Assembly: GCA_905221615.1 (NCBI GenBank)
Contig: CAJNDT010000003.1
Location: forward strand, 532,640 to 596,639
Direction: 5' to 3'
Origin: Symbiodinium sp. CCMP2592
Lineage: Eukaryota; Sar; Dinophyceae; Suessiales; Symbiodiniaceae
DNA length: 64,000 nucleotides
The notes under the pieces are model-generated. The model was not told the origin of the DNA, did not search any database, and saw only the letters and a program-made list of their open reading frames with translations. Shown here piece by piece: positions 10,196 through 18,420 of this stretch (within the stretch, counting starts at the first letter, position 1; every line of letters begins with the position of its first letter). Made by a program: the position numbers and the translations under genes.

Positions 10196-12488
10196 ACTCC
10201 ATGTCCTCCAGCGGCATGGTGTGGAACTTGTGACCCTCCACTGTGCGGAAGTTGTAGTGGTGCGTCGTTCGACAGGACTTGGACGAGCATCTCTTCGACG
10301 TGGTAACCACGGGTTGAAGGCCTTCTAGCGTGTAAAGACGACCAGTGACCTCGTCCCGACGAGCCAATGGAGCTCCACAATCACAACATTCTGTGAGAGA
10401 TGTCGTGATCTGCTTTCTGCTGGCTGAGGCGTCCTTCGATCTTGCGTTGGCTGGTCCTTTTCCAGACAAGTGGTACTCGGCACCGTTGGGAAGCTCAGTG
10501 GATGTGTCAATGTGCAGCACCTGGAAGTAATATAGATTTGTCGCCGTGTCGACACCTTCCATGAAAGTCTGAATGGACGCCCAGAGCATGCAGCCTCCTG
10601 TGCGGCTATCCGCAATCAGAACGCCACCGGTCTCTGGGAAGAGAACGCCCCACCAGTGATATTCTTCGTCTCCGATCAACTCCAAGCACATCCACTTGCT
10701 CATTCCAGACTCTTGTGCATCCATGGTTTGCTTGCTTACGAGTGTCATGCCACTGGCTATGCCGTCGGATGCATTGTCACGCATGTAATCATTGAGCCTT
10801 GCTGCTGAAAGTCCAGTTTCATCTACAACGAGCTTGTCGAAGAAACATGGATCCAGGTCATCGAACAAAGCAAGCATGGCGTGCACCAAGCAGTTTCCAT
10901 GTAGAAGAGCACGGTCGCCGGATTCGGGTACAGCACCTTTGCGCAATAGTAATCGAGTGAAGCCCATGTTTACTGAGTTCCGCGGCCAGGACTTGATCTC
11001 CACCTCGTGCAAATCATCAGAAACGGTCTCACACATCTTGGCAATTTCAAGCTCATGGTAGAAGCCATCACATCGAATGTACGCTCCATCGAAGATGAGA
11101 ACATTTACGCGATTTCCGAACGGCGCAATGATTTTTTCCAAGAGCTCGGCCTCATCGAAAGACAGCATAGCGGACAATCTGCTGAATTCTGGGTTTCGTC
11201 TGTCTGCATATAGCGTCGACCACGTCTTGGCAGAACCGTGACCGAGAAGTAAGTCTGCAGCCCTCTGAACCTCGTCGCAGAGTTTCAGAAGGAACGGTGC
11301 TTCCACGGAGGGTCGGCCGCCGTAGAAGACGCGGATCAATTCTTTCTTGCCGAAGTCCATGGTCTCCTGAGTGTAGTCCGCAAGGCACTTCCGCCAGGCC
11401 CGATAGTTCTCCGTGAACAGACTGAGCATGACAAACTTGCGAGGATCCCAGAAGCCGCACTTCTGCAGTCTTGCCACCAAGAGACGTGGATGGCAGCAAG
11501 CTACATCCACTTCGGCACAGAATGATCCAAAAGCTGCGTCTCTGGCTTCCCGCGTCAATTTTTGTCCTGCGGGACCTCGGGCCATGCATCGTCCGTAATG
11601 TGCTTGCTGATAATATTCTTCGTGTAACACAGAAAGATGCTCGACACGGTCGCCATCACGTTCATGGCGCTGAATATATACTCGGAGAAGATCTTGTCGG
11701 CGATCAGTACCTCCATGAGCATAGTCAACAAGCGACATCATGTCTGCCGTTTCACTTAGAGAACAGCAGGTTCGACTAACAGACGAAGACATGGTCAGAA
11801 GGTTGGCACTGTGCTGCTCCATATAGCGATGTTCTGTCTCATACGTTCCAGGCTCCCATTTCTCTTGAATGTGCAGAAGATCGAAAGGACACCCCCAATC
11901 ATTGAACGTGCCGAATACGGTCGCCCCCCCGTACCTTTCCATGCATTGCGTGAGCAAGTTCCAATCCACCAAGAGCTTCTCGAAGCAACCCGAGTCCAGC
12001 TGCCGCAGGAGTCTAAGGGACGCATAGTCGACGGCCTCAACCAGTGTGGACATCTTTGTGCGACGGCCCTTACTCGATGAAGCGGCACCCGGCAGATCTT
12101 GTATCTTCATGATGAGATACTGCTTGACAAGGCGCTTAGCTGGTGTATTGGAATGAGCTATCTTCACCAAGTCATTCGCTTCGTCCACCTTGACATCCCC
12201 GGATCCGGGCGGCAAACAGGCATTGCCCGAAAGACATGTAGCGAGCCAGTCCGTATCGGTAACGAGGTCGGTGTGGACAGAACCAAGGTCCTGGATCATC
12301 GCCAAGCACTCATTCATGCTGTTTTCCTTGAAGAAAGGAATACACCACTCACGCAGAAACAGCGCAGCCGTAATGGGGTGTGACAGGTAGTATGTGAGTG
12401 TGTCTTGTGGAAGAAGCTTGTAGATACCCTTTGTGTGATCAACACATTTCTCATCTGTGGTGAAAGTGCTTTCCCCAGACGAACACAC
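10095..12488 (-). CDS. Polymerase-A/TV-Pol-like region, cysteine peptidase domain and zinc cluster
   Basis: This 797-codon frame continues the helicase reading frame upstream. Residues 1-60 (DTLTYYLSHPITAALFLREW) resemble the tail of SF3 helicases. Residues 310-475 carry three palm-like blocks: EVDVACCHPRLL (D328, H333, P334), KKELIRVFYGG (381-391) and VNVLIFDGAYIR (D467, G468). Their order fits polymerase-A-related TV-Pol enzymes of mobile elements and the Sputnik virophage. Residues 531-630 look like a papain/OTU-type peptidase: C533 in HGNCLVHAML, H611 in EYHWWGVL and D627 in IADSRT. Residues 701-744 form a cluster, CCDCGAPL then RCSSKSCRTTHH, typical of the region before a KDZ transposase. 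The polymerase call is by motif order only and is tentative; the peptidase triad is a sequence-pattern inference. Confidence 0.62.
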   Translation of the reverse strand: MCSSGESTFTTDEKCVDHTKGIYKLLPQDTLTYYLSHPITAALFLREWCIPFFKENSMNECLAMIQDLGSVHTDLVTDTDWLATCLSGNACLPPGSGDVKVDEANDLVKIAHSNTPAKRLVKQYLIMKIQDLPGAASSSKGRRTKMSTLVEAVDYASLRLLRQLDSGCFEKLLVDWNLLTQCMERYGGATVFGTFNDWGCPFDLLHIQEKWEPGTYETEHRYMEQHSANLLTMSSSVSRTCCSLSETADMMSLVDYAHGGTDRRQDLLRVYIQRHERDGDRVEHLSVLHEEYYQQAHYGRCMARGPAGQKLTREARDAAFGSFCAEVDVACCHPRLLVARLQKCGFWDPRKFVMLSLFTENYRAWRKCLADYTQETMDFGKKELIRVFYGGRPSVEAPFLLKLCDEVQRAADLLLGHGSAKTWSTLYADRRNPEFSRLSAMLSFDEAELLEKIIAPFGNRVNVLIFDGAYIRCDGFYHELEIAKMCETVSDDLHEVEIKSWPRNSVNMGFTRLLLRKGAVPESGDRALLHGNCLVHAMLALFDDLDPCFFDKLVVDETGLSAARLNDYMRDNASDGIASGMTLVSKQTMDAQESGMSKWMCLELIGDEEYHWWGVLFPETGGVLIADSRTGGCMLWASIQTFMEGVDTATNLYYFQVLHIDTSTELPNGAEYHLSGKGPANARSKDASASRKQITTSLTECCDCGAPLARRDEVTGRLYTLEGLQPVVTTSKRCSSKSCRTTHHYNFRTVEGHKFHTMPLEDMEYVFVNSKVGFCRKFLDYHAQLQSKQQRHCVRAG

Positions 12489-13345
12489 ACGACGCGACGC
12501 TTCAATTGCTCACAGGAACGGCGACGATCGCCACTTTCCTCAATTGTCGGTATGTTCTCATAGTTGAGTTCCTGCACTTTCATGCTAGCGCCGAAGGTTC
12601 GCTTCACTGTAAAGCCATAGTTCACTCGCAGGTCGAGCTCTTCATTGACTACGAAGCGCTTCCATATGTCGGCTATGAAGCGTGACTTTTCGTCCATCTC
12701 CTGGATTCGAATGTTCGCCTTGTTCCAGGACAACCCTGCAGACTTCCGGAATTCTGAACGGTCTAGAAACACTCCACAGTCCAAGGTTGAGCTTGCTTCG
12801 CTGCCAAACAAGGCCTTATCCAGGATGGCGTCCATTCCCTTGCCGCTGCCGCCTTTCCCCACCAAGAAGAGAATCCTGGACGTGCAGACTTGTGCAAAGG
12901 CTGCTTTCATGAAGCATAGCTTAAGCTGCAGAGCGTGCTCGTTGTCAAAATAGACAGACTCCAGGAATGTTCGGAGTACATTGCGAAACTCCTGAATCGA
13001 GATGCCTGGGTGATTTTGCAGTGTCTTCTCGTAGAAGTACGGATAGCCAATGCGAAGGTAACAGTCATTTGCCGGACTTTTCGTGGACACCTGCCACTTC
13101 GCGTTGAGGTAGACGTCACTAAAGCATACTCCTTGTGAGCGAGGCAAGGCCGTGTCCCACTCTACGAGGAAGAGCTTCGAAAGCGGGGTGATAGTGCTGC
13201 AGTCATCATCCCACTGCTTCCTATACGACGCGATCATTTCTGCCACCCGTCTCGACCACTTCGCTGTCCATACCTTGTTGGAAGTTGTCACAGAGCTAGC
13301 TTTTGTTTGTTGGACATAAGGTAATTGGCCATGTGCGCTTCGCAC
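12314..13345 (-). CDS. SF3 (D5-like) superfamily 3 helicase domain
   Basis: This frame encodes a replicative ATP-dependent helicase of the SF3 type found in small DNA viruses, virophages and mobile elements. Walker A is FLVGKGGSGKG (residues 160-170), Walker B is IRIQEMDE (212-219), and motif C is VQELNYENIP with N261, followed by the arginine-rich GDRRRSCEQLKRR (272-284) where the arginine finger is expected. The spacing is normal for the family. Residues after about 287 are read in the wrong phase: the helicase tail continues in the frame ending at 10095, the switch lying in a short GTGTGTGT run at 12483-12490. The N-terminal 18-25 residues are likewise a phase artefact; the real upstream sequence is in the frame ending at 13288. 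Confidence 0.83.
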   Translation of the reverse strand: MRSAHGQLPYVQQTKASSVTTSNKVWTAKWSRRVAEMIASYRKQWDDDCSTITPLSKLFLVEWDTALPRSQGVCFSDVYLNAKWQVSTKSPANDCYLRIGYPYFYEKTLQNHPGISIQEFRNVLRTFLESVYFDNEHALQLKLCFMKAAFAQVCTSRILFLVGKGGSGKGMDAILDKALFGSEASSTLDCGVFLDRSEFRKSAGLSWNKANIRIQEMDEKSRFIADIWKRFVVNEELDLRVNYGFTVKRTFGASMKVQELNYENIPTIEESGDRRRSCEQLKRRVVCVRLGKALSPQMRNVLITQRVSTSFFHKTHSHTTCHTPLRLRCFCVSGVFLSSRKTA

Positions 13346-13512
13346 AGGAACCTTGCCATGTTCACAAGCTTCCGCACATCATCCTGGTACATGGAGTAGT
13401 TCTCGTCTGACCATACAAGATAAGCCTCCACCTTCTCCTTCATACCATCTCTTGGCTGGACGTCCGGTAGAACTACATCAGGGGGAGCTTCGTCAGCATT
13501 ATCCAACTGCAT
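13288..13512 (-). CDS. N-terminal piece of the helicase protein
   Basis: Seventy-four codons containing KEKVEAYLVWSDENY and VRKLVNMARFLCEAH, a helical region. It overlaps the helicase frame, and the most natural continuation passes from MSNKQK into TTSNKVWTAKW with a one-base phase change near 13290-13310. The frame stays open upstream of its first Met to about 13577 (protein text RFRAFSDMQLDNADEAPP), so the true start is uncertain and an intron or an upstream start is possible. No domain is recognised. Its role is inferred only from continuity with the helicase. Confidence 0.5.
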   Translation of the reverse strand: MQLDNADEAPPDVVLPDVQPRDGMKEKVEAYLVWSDENYSMYQDDVRKLVNMARFLCEAHMANYLMSNKQKLAL

Positions 13513-13604
13513 GTCCGAGAATGCTCGAAACCTTGGTGTGTAGGCAACAGAAACACTATTCTCAAAACATCTTCACTGCATCACTGCATGACTGACCGCA
13601 GAGT

Positions 13605-13805
13605 TTAAGGACACAACAGATTGCGACCACGCAGGCGCTTGGCAGGTGGAGGAGGGGCTTCCGGCGACGAGATGCCTGCACCCTCCGCAGGGTTTTGGGG
13701 AGCAAACTCAGGAAACTCTTCCTGCAGGATGTGCTCCAACTCGCCTGCCATTGTATCTGGCTGAGAAGGACTGGCCATGATGACAGCAGAGTGACGCAGG
13801 GACAA
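13605..13805 (-). CDS. Short acidic leader with NLS-like PAKRLRGR motif
   Basis: A 66-codon frame; an internal Met gives a plausible product starting MASPSQPDTMAGELEHIL. It is acidic (EHILQEEFPEF) and proline-rich, and ends PPPPAKRLRGRN, which resembles a monopartite nuclear localisation signal. It lies in line with the downstream element genes, 93 bases before the next frame, so it could be a first exon or a separate small protein. I do not recognise a family. The neighbouring plus-strand frames look like shadows. Confidence 0.4.
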   Translation of the reverse strand: MSLRHSAVIMASPSQPDTMAGELEHILQEEFPEFAPQNPAEGAGISSPEAPPPPAKRLRGRNLLCP

Positions 13806-14036
13806 GAGCGATGTGCAAGATTTGAGCTATCGTGGCAACTTCAAAGCAAGACAACATGGAAAGACAGCACTTCAGCATGGTGATCGCACACGGCTAGGGT
13901 CCGCATGGAAAACACGGCAGGCATGCAGACTATTGTTTTCTATCCAAAACCAAGCTGTCATGGGTGGTACCACGACTTGCAAAGCTTGCCGTCCACGTAC
14001 AATCCGATGTCCTGCCAACTCAGAGATAACGACCCT

Positions 14037-14447
14037 TCAAGCCGCCCAGATTATCGTCTGGACAGCAGCGACGAGAGCTTCCCCCCATTCCTGGTCGGAT
14101 AGGGAGTCTTCAGCGGGATCAGGGAGAGCATCGCGTAAATCTGGGCGACGTCGCAGAAGTTGTTCGTAATGGCGTAGCAAGAAGTTATGGGCCTCCTTCC
14201 GAGCAGTGTCCTCCAGTTGACGAAGGACTGTTCGGACCACGAACAAATGAGTCTCCCATGCACGTTTGCTAAGCATACTGCTCACAGGATCAGGCAATAG
14301 CCGATGTAGTTCTGGATATTTGTCGAACATATAGGCATTGTTTTCCACGAGCCGCCATATTGCCGTCCTGCGAGCATAAACACGCTCTGCTTGGGTTCTT
14401 GGAGTGTTGGTCGCTTGGAATCCACCATCTCTAGTAGGAAACGACAT
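14037..14447 (-). CDS. Uncharacterised protein with two internal helical repeats
   Basis: A 136-codon frame starting ATG AGC, product MSFPTRDGGF... onwards. Two copies of a roughly 55-residue unit are visible: the first contains FDKYPELHRLLPDPVSSMLS followed by a Trp, the second LRRRPDLRDALPDPAEDSLS followed by a Trp. The shared pattern is [KR]xP[ED]L[HR]xxLPDPxxxxLSxxxW, and both halves look fully helical. I do not recognise the family. It is co-directional with the helicase/transposase genes and lies just upstream of them, so it may be the first gene of the element, for example a DNA-binding or regulatory partner. That association rests only on position. Confidence 0.52.
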   Translation of the reverse strand: MSFPTRDGGFQATNTPRTQAERVYARRTAIWRLVENNAYMFDKYPELHRLLPDPVSSMLSKRAWETHLFVVRTVLRQLEDTARKEAHNFLLRHYEQLLRRRPDLRDALPDPAEDSLSDQEWGEALVAAVQTIIWAA

Positions 14448-14879
14448 CGGACCGGATCGCTCAAAGCGATTGCTACTTACCCTCAGCTACCTTGCATAGA
14501 GCGCGCTGCGGGAAGACATCCAATGCAGCAAGCTCCACTGAACATGCCTCAAGAAACTCAGGCCATGGCGGTACGGCTGTGGACCACGGCATTCATCTCG
14601 CGTCGCATCCGCCACATCTTGGAAGTATCGCATCACAGCAACTATAATGTTGCTGCTGCCTACAAACATTGAACGACCAACTTGATTAACGCAGAGTATA
14701 CTCCAGTAGCCATTTGCTGCTGAGGCATGTGTACTGACTCGAACTCCTTGTGCTTGTAATGGCTAGGAGCGTGTTAGGTGCAAAACGGAACTATTCGGTG
14801 GTGGCCGTCGTATCTCCAGGATACAATGACCTTATAGGCAGGATTCTGAATGGCGGCATACTCCGTATCGGGACCTCCT
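14448..14879. other. 5' flank of the element; no gene
   Basis: No domain-bearing frame, no clear inverted repeat and no promoter element can be named. This is where a right-hand terminus of the transposon would be sought. Confidence 0.45.
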
Positions 14880-14885
14880 TCTTGC

Positions 14886-15227
14886 ATGTGTTACAGAACT
14901 CGATGAAGCCGGAAGTTCTCTTAAGACAGCCCGCTGTGATATCACCACAGGCAAGCACGCAAACCATCTCCTGTTAGGGTTCGAAATCACATGCCCTCAA
15001 TTCCCGCATCAAGCATGAGACAGAGGACAACACGGGATGAACAGATTCGATTTCGATAGGGGACAGCTTGATTTTTGCGTTTGTTACGGAACCCAAGGAA
15101 ACTGGAAGTTCCATCAAGCCCGCCCGCTGTGATATCATCACAGGCAGACACATAAACCGTCTCCTGTTAAGATTCGCAATCTCACGCCCTTGATTCCCAC
15201 ATCGAGCGCTGGACAGAGAACGGCCCG
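14886..15227 (+). repeat. Diverged tandem duplication, period about 193 bases
   Basis: Two copies of one sequence lie head to tail. Matching landmarks are CCCGCTGTGATATCA at 14930 and 15123, CATCTCCTGTTAGG at 14967 and its counterpart CGTCTCCTGTTAAG, and the ATTCCC[GA]CATC[AG]AGC blocks. Identity is roughly three quarters by eye. There is no coding capacity. Confidence 0.75.
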
Positions 15228-15483
15228 GTGTTCCCAGACCCTGCAGGGGTGAGCCGATACACCCCTTTAGGGTTACTCCTGTGGGAGTGTATAGACCAGT
15301 TCAGGCCCGTGGGATCTAAGGCAACGCCCTGCACACGGACAGCAAGTGTTTTGTTCTGCAACGAAGAGAGAGCTTGTGTCAAGTCGGTAAAACCACTTGA
15401 GCTACTGAGCAACAGACATATATACATGTGAGCATATAGCCATGCCATTGCTGAAAGTACCTACCCCGTTGGGAGTTTAGGCA

Positions 15484-15655
15484 AACAAGGAACAAGGGAC
15501 AGGGGGGACAGGGGGGACAAGGGGACAGGGGGACAAGGGGACAGGGGGACAGGGGAACAGGGGGACAGGGGGACAGGGGGACAAGGGGACAGGGGGACAG
15601 GGGGACAGGGGGACAGGGGGACAGGGGAACAGAGGGACAAAGGGACACGGGACAA
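15484..15655 (+). repeat. G-rich minisatellite (ACAGGGGG)n
   Basis: About 18 units of GGGGGACA/GGGGAACA of 8-10 bases on a G-rich plus strand. It yields artefactual Pro/Ser/Cys frames on the other strand. G-quadruplex formation is plausible. Confidence 0.93.
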
Positions 15656-15983
15656 CGTATCTGTATTTATTCGGTATGTTTTAATACACAAACCATGTGA
15701 TGTTTCGCATGTGCATACGTGCATATGTAGTCCAGCATGTGTGTACAGCTGTCTTGAAACATGTTCACACATACATGCTTATTCAATAGTGCGTGTCCGC
15801 ACGTGTATATATGTCTATTTGTTCGCTTTGTGTTATACTCGTACTGCCTCGTCTATACGATTTCTACTAAAGCTATCCAACATAACGTGGAGCTTCCAGA
15901 CACGGAAAAAGCACTCCACATAATGCGAAGTTTTCAGACACAGGAAAAAGCCACAAACAGAAAGAACTCGCGTTTATGATTTC

Positions 15984-16445
15984 CTAGTTCATGCCGTCAT
16001 TCCGTGCTGACAAGAATTCTTCATCTGGAAAGAGATCGTTGTGACAATGGCGCCAATGCCAATTCTTCGCATTCTTGACAGTCTTCGACTGTTTATGGTG
16101 TTCTCGCGAACGGTGAAACTTCTGCGAATGGCCCCAATACTGCCATTGATGCTCTTTGCGATACTCTTTATGTAACTTGATTTTCTCTTTTTCTTCCCGC
16201 GCGTGTGCTTCCGCTCGTAGACGTGCTATCTTCATTCTCTCAAGTTCCAATTCAAGCTGCTTCTTCTCAATGTCCTTGTCAGTGGAGCTGGGCTTCGAAG
16301 GCAAATCCTTCGCCGTCCTTTTGGCAGTGATTTTCTTTGTCGTCGTAGCAATGGAACCACTGCTCTGGTTGCTGCTTTTCGATTTCTTGCATTTGCATCT
16401 GTCGCTGCCCCATGCGCCACATGTCGAGCATCGGCGTCGAGCCAT
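15984..16445 (-). CDS. Small Cys-cluster, coiled-coil protein of unknown function
   Basis: The chosen start (base 16445) gives about 153 residues beginning MARRRCSTCGAWGSDRCKCK. Four cysteines in CxxC...CxC form a compact zinc-ribbon-like or knuckle-like cluster. A Lys/Ser/Thr linker follows, then a charged coiled coil (DIEKKQLELELERMKIARLR) and a His/Trp-rich tail (HQWQYWGHSQKFHRS). The frame extends upstream to 16529, but those residues are hydrophobic and Cys-rich and look like leader noise. The opposite-strand hydrophobic frame is its antisense shadow. I do not recognise the family. No introns or mobile-element context are evident. Amino-acid patterning suggests a real gene, but this remains moderate. 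Confidence 0.45.
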   Translation of the reverse strand: MARRRCSTCGAWGSDRCKCKKSKSSNQSSGSIATTTKKITAKRTAKDLPSKPSSTDKDIEKKQLELELERMKIARLRAEAHAREEKEKIKLHKEYRKEHQWQYWGHSQKFHRSREHHKQSKTVKNAKNWHWRHCHNDLFPDEEFLSARNDGMN

Positions 16446-16529
16446 TCTGAGAACTATCCCTACGGACGATGGCTGAACGTATACTTTTGCAAAACTGCAG
16501 CAGCATACACACGACGCATACGGTAACAT

Positions 16530-18018
16530 CTCAAGCTCACAGTGGAACCGTAATGAGAATAGAGACGTGTGTACAGTAGCAACGCATCGACAGCTTGTCT
16601 ATTGTAGGTTGTTGTTTTACTGACAATATTTGGTAATATGTATTACTGTATATACAGTACAAATACAAACATACACACTCCCACATACTGACGGCCGTGC
16701 ATCGCGCAGACGCTGAGGCCAAGACCTGCAGCGAGCAGTACCCAGCGTACAAACAAAGGAAAAGAATGCGCCCCGTGGGCGGGGGGGGGGGGGGGGGTCG
16801 GCCAAAAAAAAAAAAAAATATAATATTTTTTTTATTTTTATTTTTATTTCTTTTTTTTTTTTTTGGCCGGCCCCCCCCCCCCTCCACCTCCTCCGAAGAT
16901 CTCCTAGCGAGACTACAAATACACCCTGCACCGTGGCATGTTAACGAATTTAGTACCTTCATGGTTCGAATTCGATCGCAAAGGCTATGAATAAGGTAAA
17001 GTCCAAGCCAGTGAAGTTCCCAGCACGCCCGAAAGCGAAAGATGCATCAAGACCACGTGCCTTGTAACCCTAAAAACGCAGGCCCGTATTATGTTGTTTT
17101 CTGTAGGATTAATATGTATTGTTCTTGGTTCTATTCTTAGTACTGCTGTCATTGTTTGTAGTAGTCCTAATCCTGGTATCAGTGTTCATATGAGTAATAG
17201 TTTTGTGGTAGTATTGATATTAGGATGGGTATTGCTTTAGTACTAGTATTGGTATTGGTATTTAGTATTAGTATTAGCATCAGTATTAGTATTAGTATTG
17301 AATAAAAGTATACATATCAATAATAGTAAATATGAACTCGTGATTATGTTCGTGCTGGTGTTAGTGCCAATGTCGATGTCAATGTCAGTAATAGTACTCG
17401 TGTTAGTATTAGTATCAGTCTGAATGCTGGTTTTAGTATCTGTTTATTATTCACAGAAGTGCTGGTATTAGTATCAGTATTAGAAATAGTTTTGATATGT
17501 GAATATACTGATTGATTCGTACATTTTGAGCTTAATATAATAATACAGTAATGTATTCGAACAATAGTATATTTGCAGAGTTGAAGATTGCGCGAATATA
17601 TTAGTACGTTGGTGCATGAGTACATTAGTATATTGGTGTATCATGATATTCGTATGTTAACGTAGTAGTATATTAGTATATTATTATAGTGGTCTACTAC
17701 TACATTTACTATATTCGTATTTTCCCTAATAGCTTATAGGTATATCAATATGTTGGCATAATGTTGGAAACTGGGTATATGACAAATTAAATACGAATAT
17801 ACTACGTTAGTACACGAATGCATTGATATATTTGCTTTTCAGATAGTGGTATGTATATCTGCGGACATTAATATACGCAGGTGTCTGTTAGTATTGGCAT
17901 TAATATCAATATGAATATGACTATTGGTAGGCGTAGGAGTATTAATGTTAATAATAGAATTAGTAATGTGCATATTCGTAATAAAAGCATTAATATAAAT
18001 GTCAACGTTAGTGTTAAA
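16530..18018. repeat. AT-rich microsatellite region with one homopolymer hairpin
   Basis: AGTATT/TAGTATT text like that at 8140-8595 fills 17100-17480 and 17600-17990, together with ATATTAGTA-type degenerate repeats. No gene is recognised. The hairpin at 16778-16882 is listed separately. Confidence 0.8.
16778..16882. repeat. G-tract/A-tract ... T-tract/C-tract inverted element, copy 2
   Basis: Seventeen G residues, TCGGCC, an A tract, an AT-rich centre, a T tract, GGCCGG and twelve C residues. It has the same architecture as 7187-7284. The GGCC/GGCC boundaries also pair, giving a long hairpin. Confidence 0.87.
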
Positions 18019-18420
18019 AGCACTACACAGTAATCTTACTTGAGTCATATATAGAGCAGATTCCAGCATTTCCAAAATTTCCAAAATTTCCAAAATTTCT
18101 AAAATTTCCAAAATTTCCAAAATTTCCAAAATTTCCAAAAAGTCCGCCCTTATGTTTTGGAAAAATCCTGTCGACTAGGTCGGGAAATTTTGGAAATTTT
18201 GGAAATTTTGGAAATTTTGGAAATTTTAGAAATTTTAGAAATTTTAGAAATTTTGGAAATTTTGGAAATTTTGGAAATTTTGGAAAATTTGGAATTTTGG
18301 AAATTTTGGAAATTTTGGAAATTTTGGAAATCTGGAAAGTTAGGGGAGAGAATTTTGGAAATTTTGGAAATGCTGGAATCTGCTCTATATATGACTCAAG
18401 TAAGATTACTGTGTAGTGCT
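18019..18420. repeat. 402-bp palindrome with unique arms and (GGAAATTTT)n core
   Basis: The outer 50-plus bases (18019-18072) are an exact reverse complement of 18367-18420. Inside, TTTCCAAAA units on the left and GGAAATTTT units on the right continue the pairing. The centre (about 18140-18181) is unpaired and contains GTCGACTAGGTCGGG. The whole can fold as one long hairpin. Repeat-encoded frames (EIL and KFP repeats) are artefacts. Confidence 0.95.

Larger units (their letters stand above)
9122..14447 (-). mobile_element. Candidate self-replicating DNA transposon with SF3 helicase and KDZ-like transposase
   Basis: Five consecutive minus-strand open frames read towards lower coordinates with almost no gap: 14447-14037, 13805-13605, 13512-13288, 13345-12314, 12488-10095 and 10195-9122 (the second is a short leader). 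Neighbouring frames overlap by tens to about 175 bases in a different phase, and the protein similarity passes from one to the next. They therefore look like one or two genes broken by frame changes. The content is replication (helicase and polymerase-like), a cysteine peptidase domain and transposition (KDZ-like DDE). The ends are not defined: I found no convincing terminal inverted repeats or target-site duplication, so the limits given are coding limits only. Confidence 0.72.

Noticed and set aside
15379..15772. Pro/Ser/Cys-rich minus frames
   Set aside because: Translation of the ACAGGGGG minisatellite.
16156..16476. Hydrophobic plus-strand frame that looks like a membrane protein
   Set aside because: Antisense of the charged coiled-coil gene on the minus strand.
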